Source: Streptomyces longisporoflavus
Lineage (GTDB): Bacteria > Actinomycetota > Actinomycetes > Streptomycetales > Streptomycetaceae
NCBI RefSeq assembly: GCF_014649775.1
Contig: NZ_BMTR01000002.1
Span: 434,001 to 498,000, forward strand
Direction: 5' to 3'
Length of the DNA: 64,000 nucleotides
Position 1 is the stretch's first letter; every line of letters begins with the position of its first letter. This document shows, one piece after another, positions 25,367 to 32,914 of the stretch. Below the pieces are notes generated by a model. The model made no database searches. It had not been told where the DNA came from and was given only the letters and a program-made list of their open reading frames with translations. Made by a program: the position numbers and the translations under genes.

Positions 25367-27088
25367 CTAGGGCGCCATCTCGTACGCGCCGGCGAGCGCC
25401 TCGACGCGCTCCCACACCCGCGCCGAGCGTGCTTCGTCGACGACCGGGCGCCGCACCGCGCCGAGGGCCCAGCTCTGCTGCTCTGCGGTGGCGGAGTCCT
25501 TGCCGTGCAGCTCGACGGCGTGCGCGGAGTAGTCGCGTACGAGGACGGCGAAGAGCTCGTCGAGCACGTCCTCGTCGAGGCCGGTCAGGCGCGCCTGCTC
25601 CAGGATCAGCTGGCCGTGCACGACGAGCGCGAACAGCTGGCCGACGGCGAGGAGGAGGTCGAGGTCGCGGCTCTGCTTCTCGTCGGGGGCGGCCGTCTTG
25701 ACGAACCCGCACAGGGCGTCGGCCTGTTCGCGGAAGCGGGCGACGTTGGGCACCTCGGCGTACGCGTCATAAGCGGTGCGCCAGTCGTGGAAGCGGATGG
25801 CGCCCAGGCCGCGGGCGGGTCCCTGCCGGAAGAGGAAATCGTCGTCGGCCGCGTCCAGGCGGGTGGGCACGGGCTCGTACTCGGCGGGGTTCAGCAGGTG
25901 GTTGCCCATGAACTTGAGGATGAGCGCGAGGTTGACGTGGACCGTGCCCTCCAGCTTGGGCAGGCCGCGGATCTCGACGGCCGCCTGGGCGAAGTAGTTG
26001 TCCTTCTCGAAGCCCTTGGCGGCGATGACGTCCCACATCAGGTCGATGACCTTCTCGCCCTCCGTGGTCACCTTCATCTTCGTCATGGGGTTGAAGAGGA
26101 GGTAGCGGCGGTCGTCGGGGCCTGCGGAGCGGAAGTAGTCGACGGCGCGGTCGCTGAACAGCTTCATCCCGACGAGGCGTACGTAGGCGTCGGTCAGCTC
26201 GCGGCGCACGTGCGGGAAGGCGGTGACGGGGCGGCCGTAGAGGATGCGGTTCTGCGCGTGGGTGACGGCCTCGTACATCGCGTGCTCGCAGATGCCGATC
26301 GAGGCGGTGCAGAGGTTGAACTTGCCGACGTTGACGGTGTTGAGGGCGGCGTCGAAGGCTGCGCGGCCGGTGTGCAGGATGTCGTCGGGGCCTACGGGGT
26401 AGTTCTCCAGGCGGAATTCACTGACGTACTTCGACGAGTCGACGACGTTCTTGACCAGGTGGTAGGCCTCGTGGCGGCTGTCGGCGGCGAAGAAGACGTA
26501 GCCGTCGGGGCCCTCGACGTCGGTGCGGCGGCCGAAGACGGAGACGAGTCCGGCCGCGTTGCCGTTGCCGATGTAGTACTTGGAGCCGTCGGCCCGGAAG
26601 CCGCCGTTGCCGTCGGGCTCGAGGAGCATGTCGGTGTTGTAGATGTCGGCGCCGTGCGTCTTCTCCGACAGGCCGAAGGCGAACACCTCGCCTTCGGAGA
26701 GGAGTTGGGCCGCGCGGGTGCGGGCGGCCTCGTTCTCGCTCTGCCAGACGGGGCCGAGCCCCAGGATCGTGACCTGCCAGGCGTACCAGTAGTCGAGGCC
26801 GTAGAACCCGAAGATCTCGTTGAGGGCGGCGATCCTGGCGGTGTCCCAGCGTGCGTCCTGCTTGCCGCCGGCGGCGGAGGCCGGGGTGAGGAAGGTCGCG
26901 AAGAGCCCCTCCTTCGCGGAGAACTCCAGGAAGTCGGCCAGCCAGGCGCGGTCGCGGTAGTCCTCGATCAGCCGGCGCTTGCCGCGGGCCTCGAACCAGT
27001 CGACGGTGGCGCGCAGCAGCCTGCGGGTCTCCGGGTCGAAGTGCTCGGGGTCGTAGGTGCGCGGGTTGAACAGCAGCGGGTCGGCCAT
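25367..27088 (-). CDS. Acyl-CoA dehydrogenase-family flavoprotein
   Basis: 573 aa, longer than the ~390-aa classical enzymes. An N-terminal helical domain leads to EVFAFGLSEKTHGADIYNTD, the flavin-contacting region where the Thr-rich motif is replaced by a Gly-Ala-Asp form. It is followed by the beta domain (KYYIGNGNAAGLVSVFGR) and C-terminal helices with MTKMKVTTEGEKVIDLMWDVIAAKGFEKD. The order fits the large acyl-CoA dehydrogenase/oxidase-like group. It would oxidise an acyl-CoA in fatty-acid or branched-chain metabolism. PadR is encoded 69 bases upstream, so the two form an operon under PadR control. Confidence 0.85.
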   Translation of the reverse strand: MADPLLFNPRTYDPEHFDPETRRLLRATVDWFEARGKRRLIEDYRDRAWLADFLEFSAKEGLFATFLTPASAAGGKQDARWDTARIAALNEIFGFYGLDYWYAWQVTILGLGPVWQSENEAARTRAAQLLSEGEVFAFGLSEKTHGADIYNTDMLLEPDGNGGFRADGSKYYIGNGNAAGLVSVFGRRTDVEGPDGYVFFAADSRHEAYHLVKNVVDSSKYVSEFRLENYPVGPDDILHTGRAAFDAALNTVNVGKFNLCTASIGICEHAMYEAVTHAQNRILYGRPVTAFPHVRRELTDAYVRLVGMKLFSDRAVDYFRSAGPDDRRYLLFNPMTKMKVTTEGEKVIDLMWDVIAAKGFEKDNYFAQAAVEIRGLPKLEGTVHVNLALILKFMGNHLLNPAEYEPVPTRLDAADDDFLFRQGPARGLGAIRFHDWRTAYDAYAEVPNVARFREQADALCGFVKTAAPDEKQSRDLDLLLAVGQLFALVVHGQLILEQARLTGLDEDVLDELFAVLVRDYSAHAVELHGKDSATAEQQSWALGAVRRPVVDEARSARVWERVEALAGAYEMAP

Positions 27089-27157
27089 GAGTGTTCGCCT
27101 TTCCGGCTCGGGAGGTGAGGGGTGGTGGGGGTGAGGGTGGGGGTGGGGCGGACCTGG

Positions 27158-27715
27158 TCAGTCCCCGGGACCGAGCCGGTGCAGGGTGTCGAGCACGTCG
27201 TCGAGCCAGGCGAGCGTCATCCGTTCGTACGCGATGCCGCCGCGCAGCACGACATGCTGGAGCTCCTGTCCGGCGTCGGGCGTGGCGGGCGCGTCGGGTC
27301 CGGTGAAGTCACGCCGCTCGCCCGCGAGATAGCGCGCGAGGCGGTCGGTGTGCTCCTGGCGGTGCCGTTCGACCTCGCGGATCAGCGCGACCGGGTCGTC
27401 GAAGGCGGCGCCGCGGATCTTCACGGCGAGTTCGTGGCGCACGCTCTCGGGTTCGATCGGCTCGTGCAGCCACCGGGAGAGCGCGGTCCGCCCCGGGGCG
27501 GCGACGGAGTACTCCTTCTTGTCCGGGCGTGCCTGCTGCGGCACCTCGCGGACGTCGATCCATCCGTCGCTTTCCATGCGCTTGAGTACGCGGTAGATCT
27601 GCTGGTGGGTGGCGGTCCAGAAGTAGCCGATGGACCGCTCGAACCGCCGGGCCAGCTCATAGCCGGAGCCCGGCTGTTCGAGCAGCGAGACGAGGATCGC
27701 GTGCTCTAGCGCCAT
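27158..27715 (-). CDS. PadR-family transcriptional regulator
   Basis: 185 aa. Residues ~1-85 are the PadR winged helix (MALEHAILVSLLEQPGSGYEL; WTATHQQIYRVLKRMESDGWI), and ~95-175 the C-terminal dimerisation helices (ALIREVERHRQEHTDRLARYL). ATG 27715 follows AGGA at eight bases. A perfect palindrome lies 13 bases upstream of the start, a natural site for autorepression, and the acyl-CoA dehydrogenase downstream is a probable target. The inducer is unknown; PadR proteins often sense phenolic or lipophilic compounds. Confidence 0.9.
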   Translation of the reverse strand: MALEHAILVSLLEQPGSGYELARRFERSIGYFWTATHQQIYRVLKRMESDGWIDVREVPQQARPDKKEYSVAAPGRTALSRWLHEPIEPESVRHELAVKIRGAAFDDPVALIREVERHRQEHTDRLARYLAGERRDFTGPDAPATPDAGQELQHVVLRGGIAYERMTLAWLDDVLDTLHRLGPGD

Positions 27716-27728
27716 GCCCCGATCCTGC

Positions 27729-27746
27729 TATGCAACTCGTTGCATA
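27729..27746. promoter_or_regulatory. Perfect palindromic operator upstream of padR
   Basis: TATGCAAC-TC-GTTGCATA is an 8-bp perfect inverted repeat with two central bases, AT-rich at its ends in a very GC-rich region and just ahead of the PadR start. It is a probable PadR binding site. Confidence 0.75.
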
Positions 27747-27786
27747 AACAAGTCGGGCCGCCCTGGTGAGACACGGCTCACCCGCG

Positions 27787-27805
27787 CCGCCGCGCTGTCC
27801 GGCGG
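27787..27805 (-). terminator. Short hairpin after the methyltransferase gene
   Basis: CCGCCG (27787-27792) pairs with CGGCGG (27800-27805) over a 7-base loop, right after the stop of the 2-MIB methyltransferase gene. No T-run is present. Confidence 0.35.
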
Positions 27806-27806
27806 T

Positions 27807-28667
27807 TCAGACGCGGTCGGCGGCGATGAGGAGGTAGTGGAAGCTGCCTTCCCGGTACGCGGTCAGGAAGGGCTCCTCGATGCCGGTGGCCAGCGAGGAC
27901 TTGGCCCGCAGTTCCCAGTAGGGGATGGTCGCGGCCGTCAGGTCGACGACGTTGATGGGCACCAGACCGTGGGCGGCCAGCGCCTTGAAGTACGCGCCGC
28001 GGGAGTGGATGTTGCACGTGTAGTGCTCGTCGATGCGGCTCACGGCCTTGGAGCGACCGCCGGTCACGTCGTTGTAGCAGCCGGTGATGCAGACGTAGCG
28101 CCCGCCGTGGACAAGGAGGCGGGAGTACTCGGCGAAGAGGGGGAAGAGGTCCACGTACATGGTGGACTCGTTGTTCCAGATCCCGTGGAAGGAAGCCGTC
28201 GGCAGCCCGGTGTGGAGCATGTTGCGGAAGTGGTAGGCCACCTTATCGTCCACCCCGCGCCTACGGGCCTGGCTCTCGGCGAAGGCGACCTGCGACTCGG
28301 AGATGGAGACACCCTCGACCCGGCAGCCGAAGCGCTGGTTGGCCATGATGCTGGTGCCGCCCCGGCCGCAGCCGGAGTCGAGCAGACGGTGGCCCGGCGC
28401 GACGGCCCCCAGGTGATCGAGGAGCACGTCCGCCTGCGCCGATTCAAGGCGGTGCAACTCCTGCACGATGCGCTCGTCGCGCGTGGACTCGGGGCCGTCG
28501 AGGACCGAGGGGTCCCAGTCGCCGATCCCGTAGTGGTGGTGGTAGAGGCCGTCGACATCGCCGAGGCGGAGGTTGACCGGGTCCTTCTCCTTGTTCCAGT
28601 AGTCCGCGACCGCCCGCTGGTAGGCGGTGCGCACCACGCGGTCGGAGGCGTCCGGAGTCACCGTCAT
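27807..28667 (-). CDS. Geranyl diphosphate 2-C-methyltransferase (2-MIB pathway)
   Basis: 286 aa. The SAM motif is LLDSGCGRGGTSIMANQRF, then VEGVSISESQVAFAESQARR, both close to the known GPP methyltransferase sequence. Before it, YWNKEKDPVNLRLGDVDG and YHHHYGIGDWD are typical of this enzyme. It methylates C2 of geranyl diphosphate (EC 2.1.1.255), making the substrate of 2-methylisoborneol synthase, encoded at 30557. AAGGAG eight bases before ATG 28667. It is 21 bases downstream of the encapsulin gene, so the two form an operon. Confidence 0.95.
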   Translation of the reverse strand: MTVTPDASDRVVRTAYQRAVADYWNKEKDPVNLRLGDVDGLYHHHYGIGDWDPSVLDGPESTRDERIVQELHRLESAQADVLLDHLGAVAPGHRLLDSGCGRGGTSIMANQRFGCRVEGVSISESQVAFAESQARRRGVDDKVAYHFRNMLHTGLPTASFHGIWNNESTMYVDLFPLFAEYSRLLVHGGRYVCITGCYNDVTGGRSKAVSRIDEHYTCNIHSRGAYFKALAAHGLVPINVVDLTAATIPYWELRAKSSLATGIEEPFLTAYREGSFHYLLIAADRV

Positions 28668-28688
28668 CGTGAGAGCTCCTTCGTGTCG

Positions 28689-30116
28689 TCACGCGGCCGT
28701 ACGGGAGACCTCGACGTTCTCCAGAACGCCGACCGCGTCGGGCACGAGCACGGCCGTCGAGTAGTAGGCGCTGACCAGGTAGGAGATGACGGCCTGGTCG
28801 TTGATGCCCATGAACCGCACGTTCAGGCCCGGCTCGTACTCGTCCGGGATACCGGTCTGGCGCAGACCGACCACGCCCTCGCTCTCCTCGCCCGTACGCA
28901 TCGCCAGGATCGAGGTGACGCCGTCGGCGGAGACCCCCAGCTTCCCCAGGGGGTAGATCGGCACACCGCGCCAGGCGGGCAGACGGTGGCCGCCGACCTC
29001 GGTGTCGCCGAAGTAGATGCCGCGCTTGTTGCATTCCCGGCCGAAGGCGGCGACGGCGCGCGGGTGCGCGAAGAACGCCCTGGTCTGGCGCCGCATGCTC
29101 AGCAGCTCGTCGAAGTCGTCCGGCGTGGGAGGTCCGGAGTGGGTGGAGATGCGCTGGCCGTAGTCGGCGTTGTGCAGCAGTCCGAACTCGCGGTTGTTGA
29201 CCAGTTCGTACTCCTGGCGCTCGCGCAGCGCCTCGATGGTCAGCCGCAGCTGCTGCTCGACCTGGTTCATCGGGTCGTTGTAGAGGTCGGCGACCCGGGT
29301 GTGAATCTTCAGGATCGTCTGCGCCACGCTCAACTCGTACTCTCGGGGCGCCAGTTCGTAGTCCACGAAGGTTCCCGGCAGCGCCGGCTCGCCCGCGTGT
29401 CCGGCCGCGAGCGCGATGTCCGCCTCACCGCGCTTGTTGTGCGGCCGCTCCCTCTGCGCCCTGCGCTCCAGGACATGGGCCCGCAGCCCCCCGCTCTGCC
29501 CCGCGACCTCCTCGTACGCCTGCCGCGGCAGTACCAGTACGGTGCACGCGGTGACCGCACGCGCGGTGAACTCCCAGTCGCCGGGCTCTTCCGCGAGCGC
29601 CTGGCCGCCGAAGAACCCGCCGTCGGCGAGCATCCCGAGCCGGGTCTCCTCCCCGTACTTGCCGGTGCCGGTCTTCTCCACCTTGCCGTGCGCGATCAGA
29701 TACACGTGGTCGACGGGCCGGCCTTCCTGCGCGAGCACCTCGCCCGGCGCGAAATCCCGCTGCTCGAACCGCTCGGCCAGCGCCCGCAGCACGTCGGGGT
29801 CGTCGTAGCCGTGCAGCAGCGACAACTCCGCCAGTTCCGCGGGGACGACGCGGACGTCGGCGCCTTCCTGGACGAAGGTCACCCGCCCGTCGCCGATCGC
29901 GTACACCAGGCGCCGGTTCACGCGGTACGTGCCGCCGCCCACCTCGACCCAGGGCAGCGTCCGCAGCAGCCAGCGCGAGCTGATGTTCTGCATCTGCGGA
30001 ACGGACTTGGTGGTGGTCGCCAGATTGCGTGCTGCCGCTATGCCCAGGCTCAACTGCGCCTGCCCCGCGCTCTGTTCAGGTTGTTCCGACTGATCCGCCG
30101 ACGCTGCGGTCGCCAT
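28689..30116 (-). CDS. Family 2B encapsulin shell protein with cyclic-nucleotide-binding domain
   Basis: 475 aa from ATG 30116 (GGAGGGG six bases upstream); the longer frame to 30329 is rejected. Order: an Ala/Gln-rich N-arm (residues ~1-45), a first HK97-like segment ([30 protein letters not shown]), an inserted Crp/Fnr-type CNB domain (~100-220: [31 protein letters not shown]), then the rest of the HK97 fold ([36 protein letters not shown]). Such shells package 2-MIB synthase in other actinomycetes (published). Its genes lie next to the two 2-MIB pathway genes here. Confidence 0.9.
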   Translation of the reverse strand: MATAASADQSEQPEQSAGQAQLSLGIAAARNLATTTKSVPQMQNISSRWLLRTLPWVEVGGGTYRVNRRLVYAIGDGRVTFVQEGADVRVVPAELAELSLLHGYDDPDVLRALAERFEQRDFAPGEVLAQEGRPVDHVYLIAHGKVEKTGTGKYGEETRLGMLADGGFFGGQALAEEPGDWEFTARAVTACTVLVLPRQAYEEVAGQSGGLRAHVLERRAQRERPHNKRGEADIALAAGHAGEPALPGTFVDYELAPREYELSVAQTILKIHTRVADLYNDPMNQVEQQLRLTIEALRERQEYELVNNREFGLLHNADYGQRISTHSGPPTPDDFDELLSMRRQTRAFFAHPRAVAAFGRECNKRGIYFGDTEVGGHRLPAWRGVPIYPLGKLGVSADGVTSILAMRTGEESEGVVGLRQTGIPDEYEPGLNVRFMGINDQAVISYLVSAYYSTAVLVPDAVGVLENVEVSRTAA

Positions 30117-30556
30117 ATCGGTCCCCTCCCACGGCACTGCGTTGCTCACGGCACGAAAGGCCCCTTCGGCGGCCCCCAGCCGCAGGAGCTGCGCGCCGCA
30201 AGTGAAGCAGCGCGCGTCGACGGCGGTCGAGAGCTGCCGAAGGCCCACACCACCTGTTTGCGCCACCTTCCCCACACAACGGATGAGCTGCGCAAACGGC
30301 CTGTGCCATGCTGCGCCGGCGGCGGTCACCGCAGCCGAGGACGGCTTGAACCGAGCGAATCACCCTAGATCACCCAAAGTCATGAACAAGTGGGCAAGAG
30401 GGCCCTCAGTTGGCGGTGTGAGCAGCAGTTTTACGGGCGAGCACTGTGCCGCACCGGCGCACGGGCGCGCCGAGGCGCTCTTGTTGCGTCCGGCGGCCCG
30501 TGCTATCCCTGCGTCGAAGACCGGGCCTGCTCGACTCACCGTGGACGGAGTTGCGG
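30117..30556. other. Divergent promoter region of the 2-MIB/encapsulin locus
   Basis: 440 bases without a gene between the encapsulin (minus) and 2-MIB synthase (plus) starts. Two direct ATCACCC repeats with a 10-base period (30359-30365, 30369-30375) lie near the middle, one DNA turn apart, and could bind a regulator. A weak promoter candidate for the synthase is TTGTTG near 30481 with TATCCC about 17 bases on. No RNA gene was recognised. Confidence 0.45.
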
Positions 30557-31696
30557 ATGACGGCGTCCCTTCCCGGTGCGGCCGACGGGCCCGCCGACGC
30601 CCTCGGCTCGCCCCGCCTGCTGGCACGGCTGCTGTCCGGACCGTCCGGGATCGGAACCGGCTCCCTGCGTCTCGCGCCTGTCGCCGCCGAACCAGACACG
30701 CCCTCGTCCCCGCCGTCGCCCTCGCAACGCATCGAGGGCCTCTACAGCCCGCCCGCCGTACGGGACGACCGCGCGCTGGCCGACGAGATCAACGACCGCC
30801 TCGTCGAGTGGGCCGAGCAGGAAGTAGCCCTCTACCCGGACACAGACCACCGTGCGGCGCTCGTCGGCTTCGACCCCGGCCGGTCAGTGGTCCTGTGCCA
30901 CCCGGACGCGCCGGACATCGACCACCTCATGGCCGCCGCCCGCCTGCTGGTCGGCGAGAACGCCGTGGACGACTACTTCTGCGAAGCCGAGTACGGCGGC
31001 CGCGCGGACCGGCGCGGCGCGGCCCTTGCCGTGGCCCAGTCCGCGATCGACCCCGCCCACAACATCCCCCGCTACGAAGCCGACTGGCGCTCCGGCCTCG
31101 CCTCCCACCCGGCGCTGCGCGCGATGCGATCCGCCATGGACCACCTGCGCGCCCTGGCCACCCCGGCGCAGGCCCACCGCTACCGGCACGACATCGCCGG
31201 GCTCTACCTCGGTTACAACGCCGAGGGCGACTGCGTCACCCAGCACCGCACCCCCGCGGTGTGGGAGTACCTGGTGCAAAGGCAGCTCAACAGCTTCCGC
31301 CCGTGCCTGACCATCACCGACGCCGTCGGGGGCTACGAACTGCCCGCCCAGCTCTTCGCGGAGCCCGCCGTGCAGCGCGCCGTCGCCCTGTCCTCCAACG
31401 CCGCGACCATCTGCAACGACCTCTACTCGCTGCGCAAGGAGCAGCAGGGCGAACGCTTCCACTACAGCCTGCCCACGGTGATCACCGCCGAGGAGAACTG
31501 CTCCGTCGAGGACGCCTTCCAGCAGGCGATCGAGGTCCACAACGACCTCGTACGCCTCTTCGAGGAGCAGGCCGCCGCCCTCTCCGTCACCGATCCGCTC
31601 GTCGCCCGGTTCATGACCGGCCTGGCGAACTGGGTGGGCGGCAACCACGAGTGGCACGCGGGACATGTCGGCACCCGTTACGCGACCTCGCCCTGA
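30557..31696 (+). CDS. 2-methylisoborneol synthase (terpene cyclase)
   Basis: 379 aa from ATG 30557, with GGAG six bases upstream. Residues ~1-65 are disordered and Ala/Pro/Ser/Gly-rich (LLSGPSGIGTGSLRLAP within). In this family the extension directs loading into family 2B encapsulin shells. The class I terpene synthase domain follows: acidic motif DDYFCE (Asp138, Asp139, Glu143) and NSE motif NDLYSLRKE (Asn287, Ser291, Glu295), both binding the Mg-diphosphate cluster. It cyclises 2-methyl-GPP to 2-methylisoborneol (EC 4.2.3.118), an earthy odorant. Ends with the conserved NWVGGNHEWH. Confidence 0.95.
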   Translation: MTASLPGAADGPADALGSPRLLARLLSGPSGIGTGSLRLAPVAAEPDTPSSPPSPSQRIEGLYSPPAVRDDRALADEINDRLVEWAEQEVALYPDTDHRAALVGFDPGRSVVLCHPDAPDIDHLMAAARLLVGENAVDDYFCEAEYGGRADRRGAALAVAQSAIDPAHNIPRYEADWRSGLASHPALRAMRSAMDHLRALATPAQAHRYRHDIAGLYLGYNAEGDCVTQHRTPAVWEYLVQRQLNSFRPCLTITDAVGGYELPAQLFAEPAVQRAVALSSNAATICNDLYSLRKEQQGERFHYSLPTVITAEENCSVEDAFQQAIEVHNDLVRLFEEQAAALSVTDPLVARFMTGLANWVGGNHEWHAGHVGTRYATSP

Positions 31697-31699
31697 GAT

Positions 31700-31750
31700 C
31701 CCCGAGCTCCCCGAGCTCCCCGAGTCAGGCCCGTGCGGCCTCACGGGCCT
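31700..31750 (+). terminator. Tandem repeat plus hairpin after 2-MIB synthase
   Basis: CCCCGAGCT is repeated at 31700 and 31709 with a partial third copy to 31724. It is followed by AGGCCCGTG (31727-31735) paired with CACGGGCCT (31742-31750) over a 6-base loop. It separates two convergent genes. Confidence 0.7.
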
Positions 31751-31752
31751 CG

Positions 31753-32202
31753 TCAGCTCACCGCCTGCCGCACGAGCTCCGCGATCCGCGCCTCGCCCTC
31801 GGCGGTCAGCCCCTTGAGGGCGTACGAGGCCGGCCACATGGCGCCGTCGTCGAGATCCGCCTTGTCGCTGAAGCCGAACGTCGCATACCTCGCGCTGAAC
31901 TTCTGCGCGCTCTGGAAGAAGCAGACGACCTTGCCGTCCCTGGCGTACGCCGGCATCCCGTACCAAAGCTTCGGCGCGAGCTCCGGCACGTTCTCCTTGA
32001 TCACGGCGTGGATCCGCTCGGCCATCACCCGGTCCGAGTCCCGCATCTCGGCGATCTTCGCGACCACGGCGGCCTCCTCCTCCGCCGCCTTGTCGGCGCG
32101 CGAGACGCGGCGCGCGGACGCCTTCAGCTCCCGGGCGCGCGCCTTCATAGCGTCGCGTTCCTCGTCGGTGAATCCGTCGAACTTCTCAGCAGTCGCAGTC
32201 AT
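31753..32202 (-). CDS. DUF1801 / iron-chaperone-like (YdhG-fold) protein
   Basis: 149 aa from ATG 32202 (AAGGA seven bases upstream). A basic, Lys/Ala-rich N-terminal helix ([19 protein letters not shown]) precedes the DUF1801 core: [35 protein letters not shown], split here at residues ~65-100, and the family's Trp-Tyr-Gly-Met-Pro signature is intact. The end has [21 protein letters not shown]. Related proteins are called frataxin-like or iron chaperones, but the role is unproven. It follows the AhpD-like gene on the same strand after an 81-base gap. Confidence 0.85.
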   Translation of the reverse strand: MTATAEKFDGFTDEERDAMKARARELKASARRVSRADKAAEEEAAVVAKIAEMRDSDRVMAERIHAVIKENVPELAPKLWYGMPAYARDGKVVCFFQSAQKFSARYATFGFSDKADLDDGAMWPASYALKGLTAEGEARIAELVRQAVS

Positions 32203-32283
32203 GGCAGTTTCCTTACGCGTGTGGGTCGATGGAAGCAGTGGCACTCAGGAGGAGCCGGTGCGACGGCTCCTCCCGGCGGAGGG

Positions 32284-32739
32284 TCATCCCCACGCGCCGG
32301 CGATCTGACGGGTCGAGGCGTTGAGCCGGTTGAACAGGTTGGTGACGCCGACCATCAGGACGAGGGCGGCCATCTGCTTCTCGTCGAAGTGGGTGGCAGT
32401 GGTGTCCCACACCTCGTCGCTCACCGCGTCGGGACGGTCGGCGAGCCGCGTCGCGGCCTCGGCGAAGGCGAGCGCCGCCCGCTCCGCTTCGCTGAAGTAC
32501 GGGGCCTCGCGCCAAGCGGCGACCGTCGCGAGACGCTCGTCGCTCACGCCCGCCTTGCGGGCCGACTTGGCGCCGCCGTCGACGCAGGCGCTGCAGCCAT
32601 TGATCTGGCTGACCCGCAGGTGGACCAGCTCAAGGGTCTGCGCGTCCATGCCGCCGGAGTGCACGGCCTTGATGAGGGACTGGATGGCGGGCATCGCGTC
32701 GGACAGGACGACGGCGGGGTTCTGCATACGGGACTGCAT
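32284..32739 (-). CDS. Carboxymuconolactone decarboxylase / AhpD-like alkylhydroperoxidase protein
   Basis: 151 aa from ATG 32739 (GAGGAG nine bases upstream). The AhpD fold helix contains LVHLRVSQINGCSACVDGG, with the CxxC redox pair (Cys-Ser-Ala-Cys) and the surrounding Glu/His typical of peroxidase-active members. The second half is helical, with FAEAATRLADRP and ALVLMVGVTNLFNRLNAS. It probably reduces peroxides or acts with thiol partners in the cytoplasm. The gene is followed by the DUF1801 gene on the same strand. Confidence 0.9.
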   Translation of the reverse strand: MQSRMQNPAVVLSDAMPAIQSLIKAVHSGGMDAQTLELVHLRVSQINGCSACVDGGAKSARKAGVSDERLATVAAWREAPYFSEAERAALAFAEAATRLADRPDAVSDEVWDTTATHFDEKQMAALVLMVGVTNLFNRLNASTRQIAGAWG

Positions 32740-32914
32740 CTCGGTCTGCTCCTCGTTCCGCTTGGTCCCCGTTCCCCCGGGGCGTGACTCCATATCAGCC
32801 CGATCCGCCGGCCACGACCACGGCGATGGGACACCGTGGGACAGCTGGAACAGCCTTGAGCTGCGACGACATGGCCCGATAGGTTTCTGCCGACACGGGA
32901 CACGGGGGTACTCG

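Noticed and set aside
31700..31724. CCCCGAGCT repeats considered as a CRISPR-like or attachment array
   Set aside because: The units are directly adjacent with no spacers and end at a terminator hairpin; this is a simple tandem repeat.
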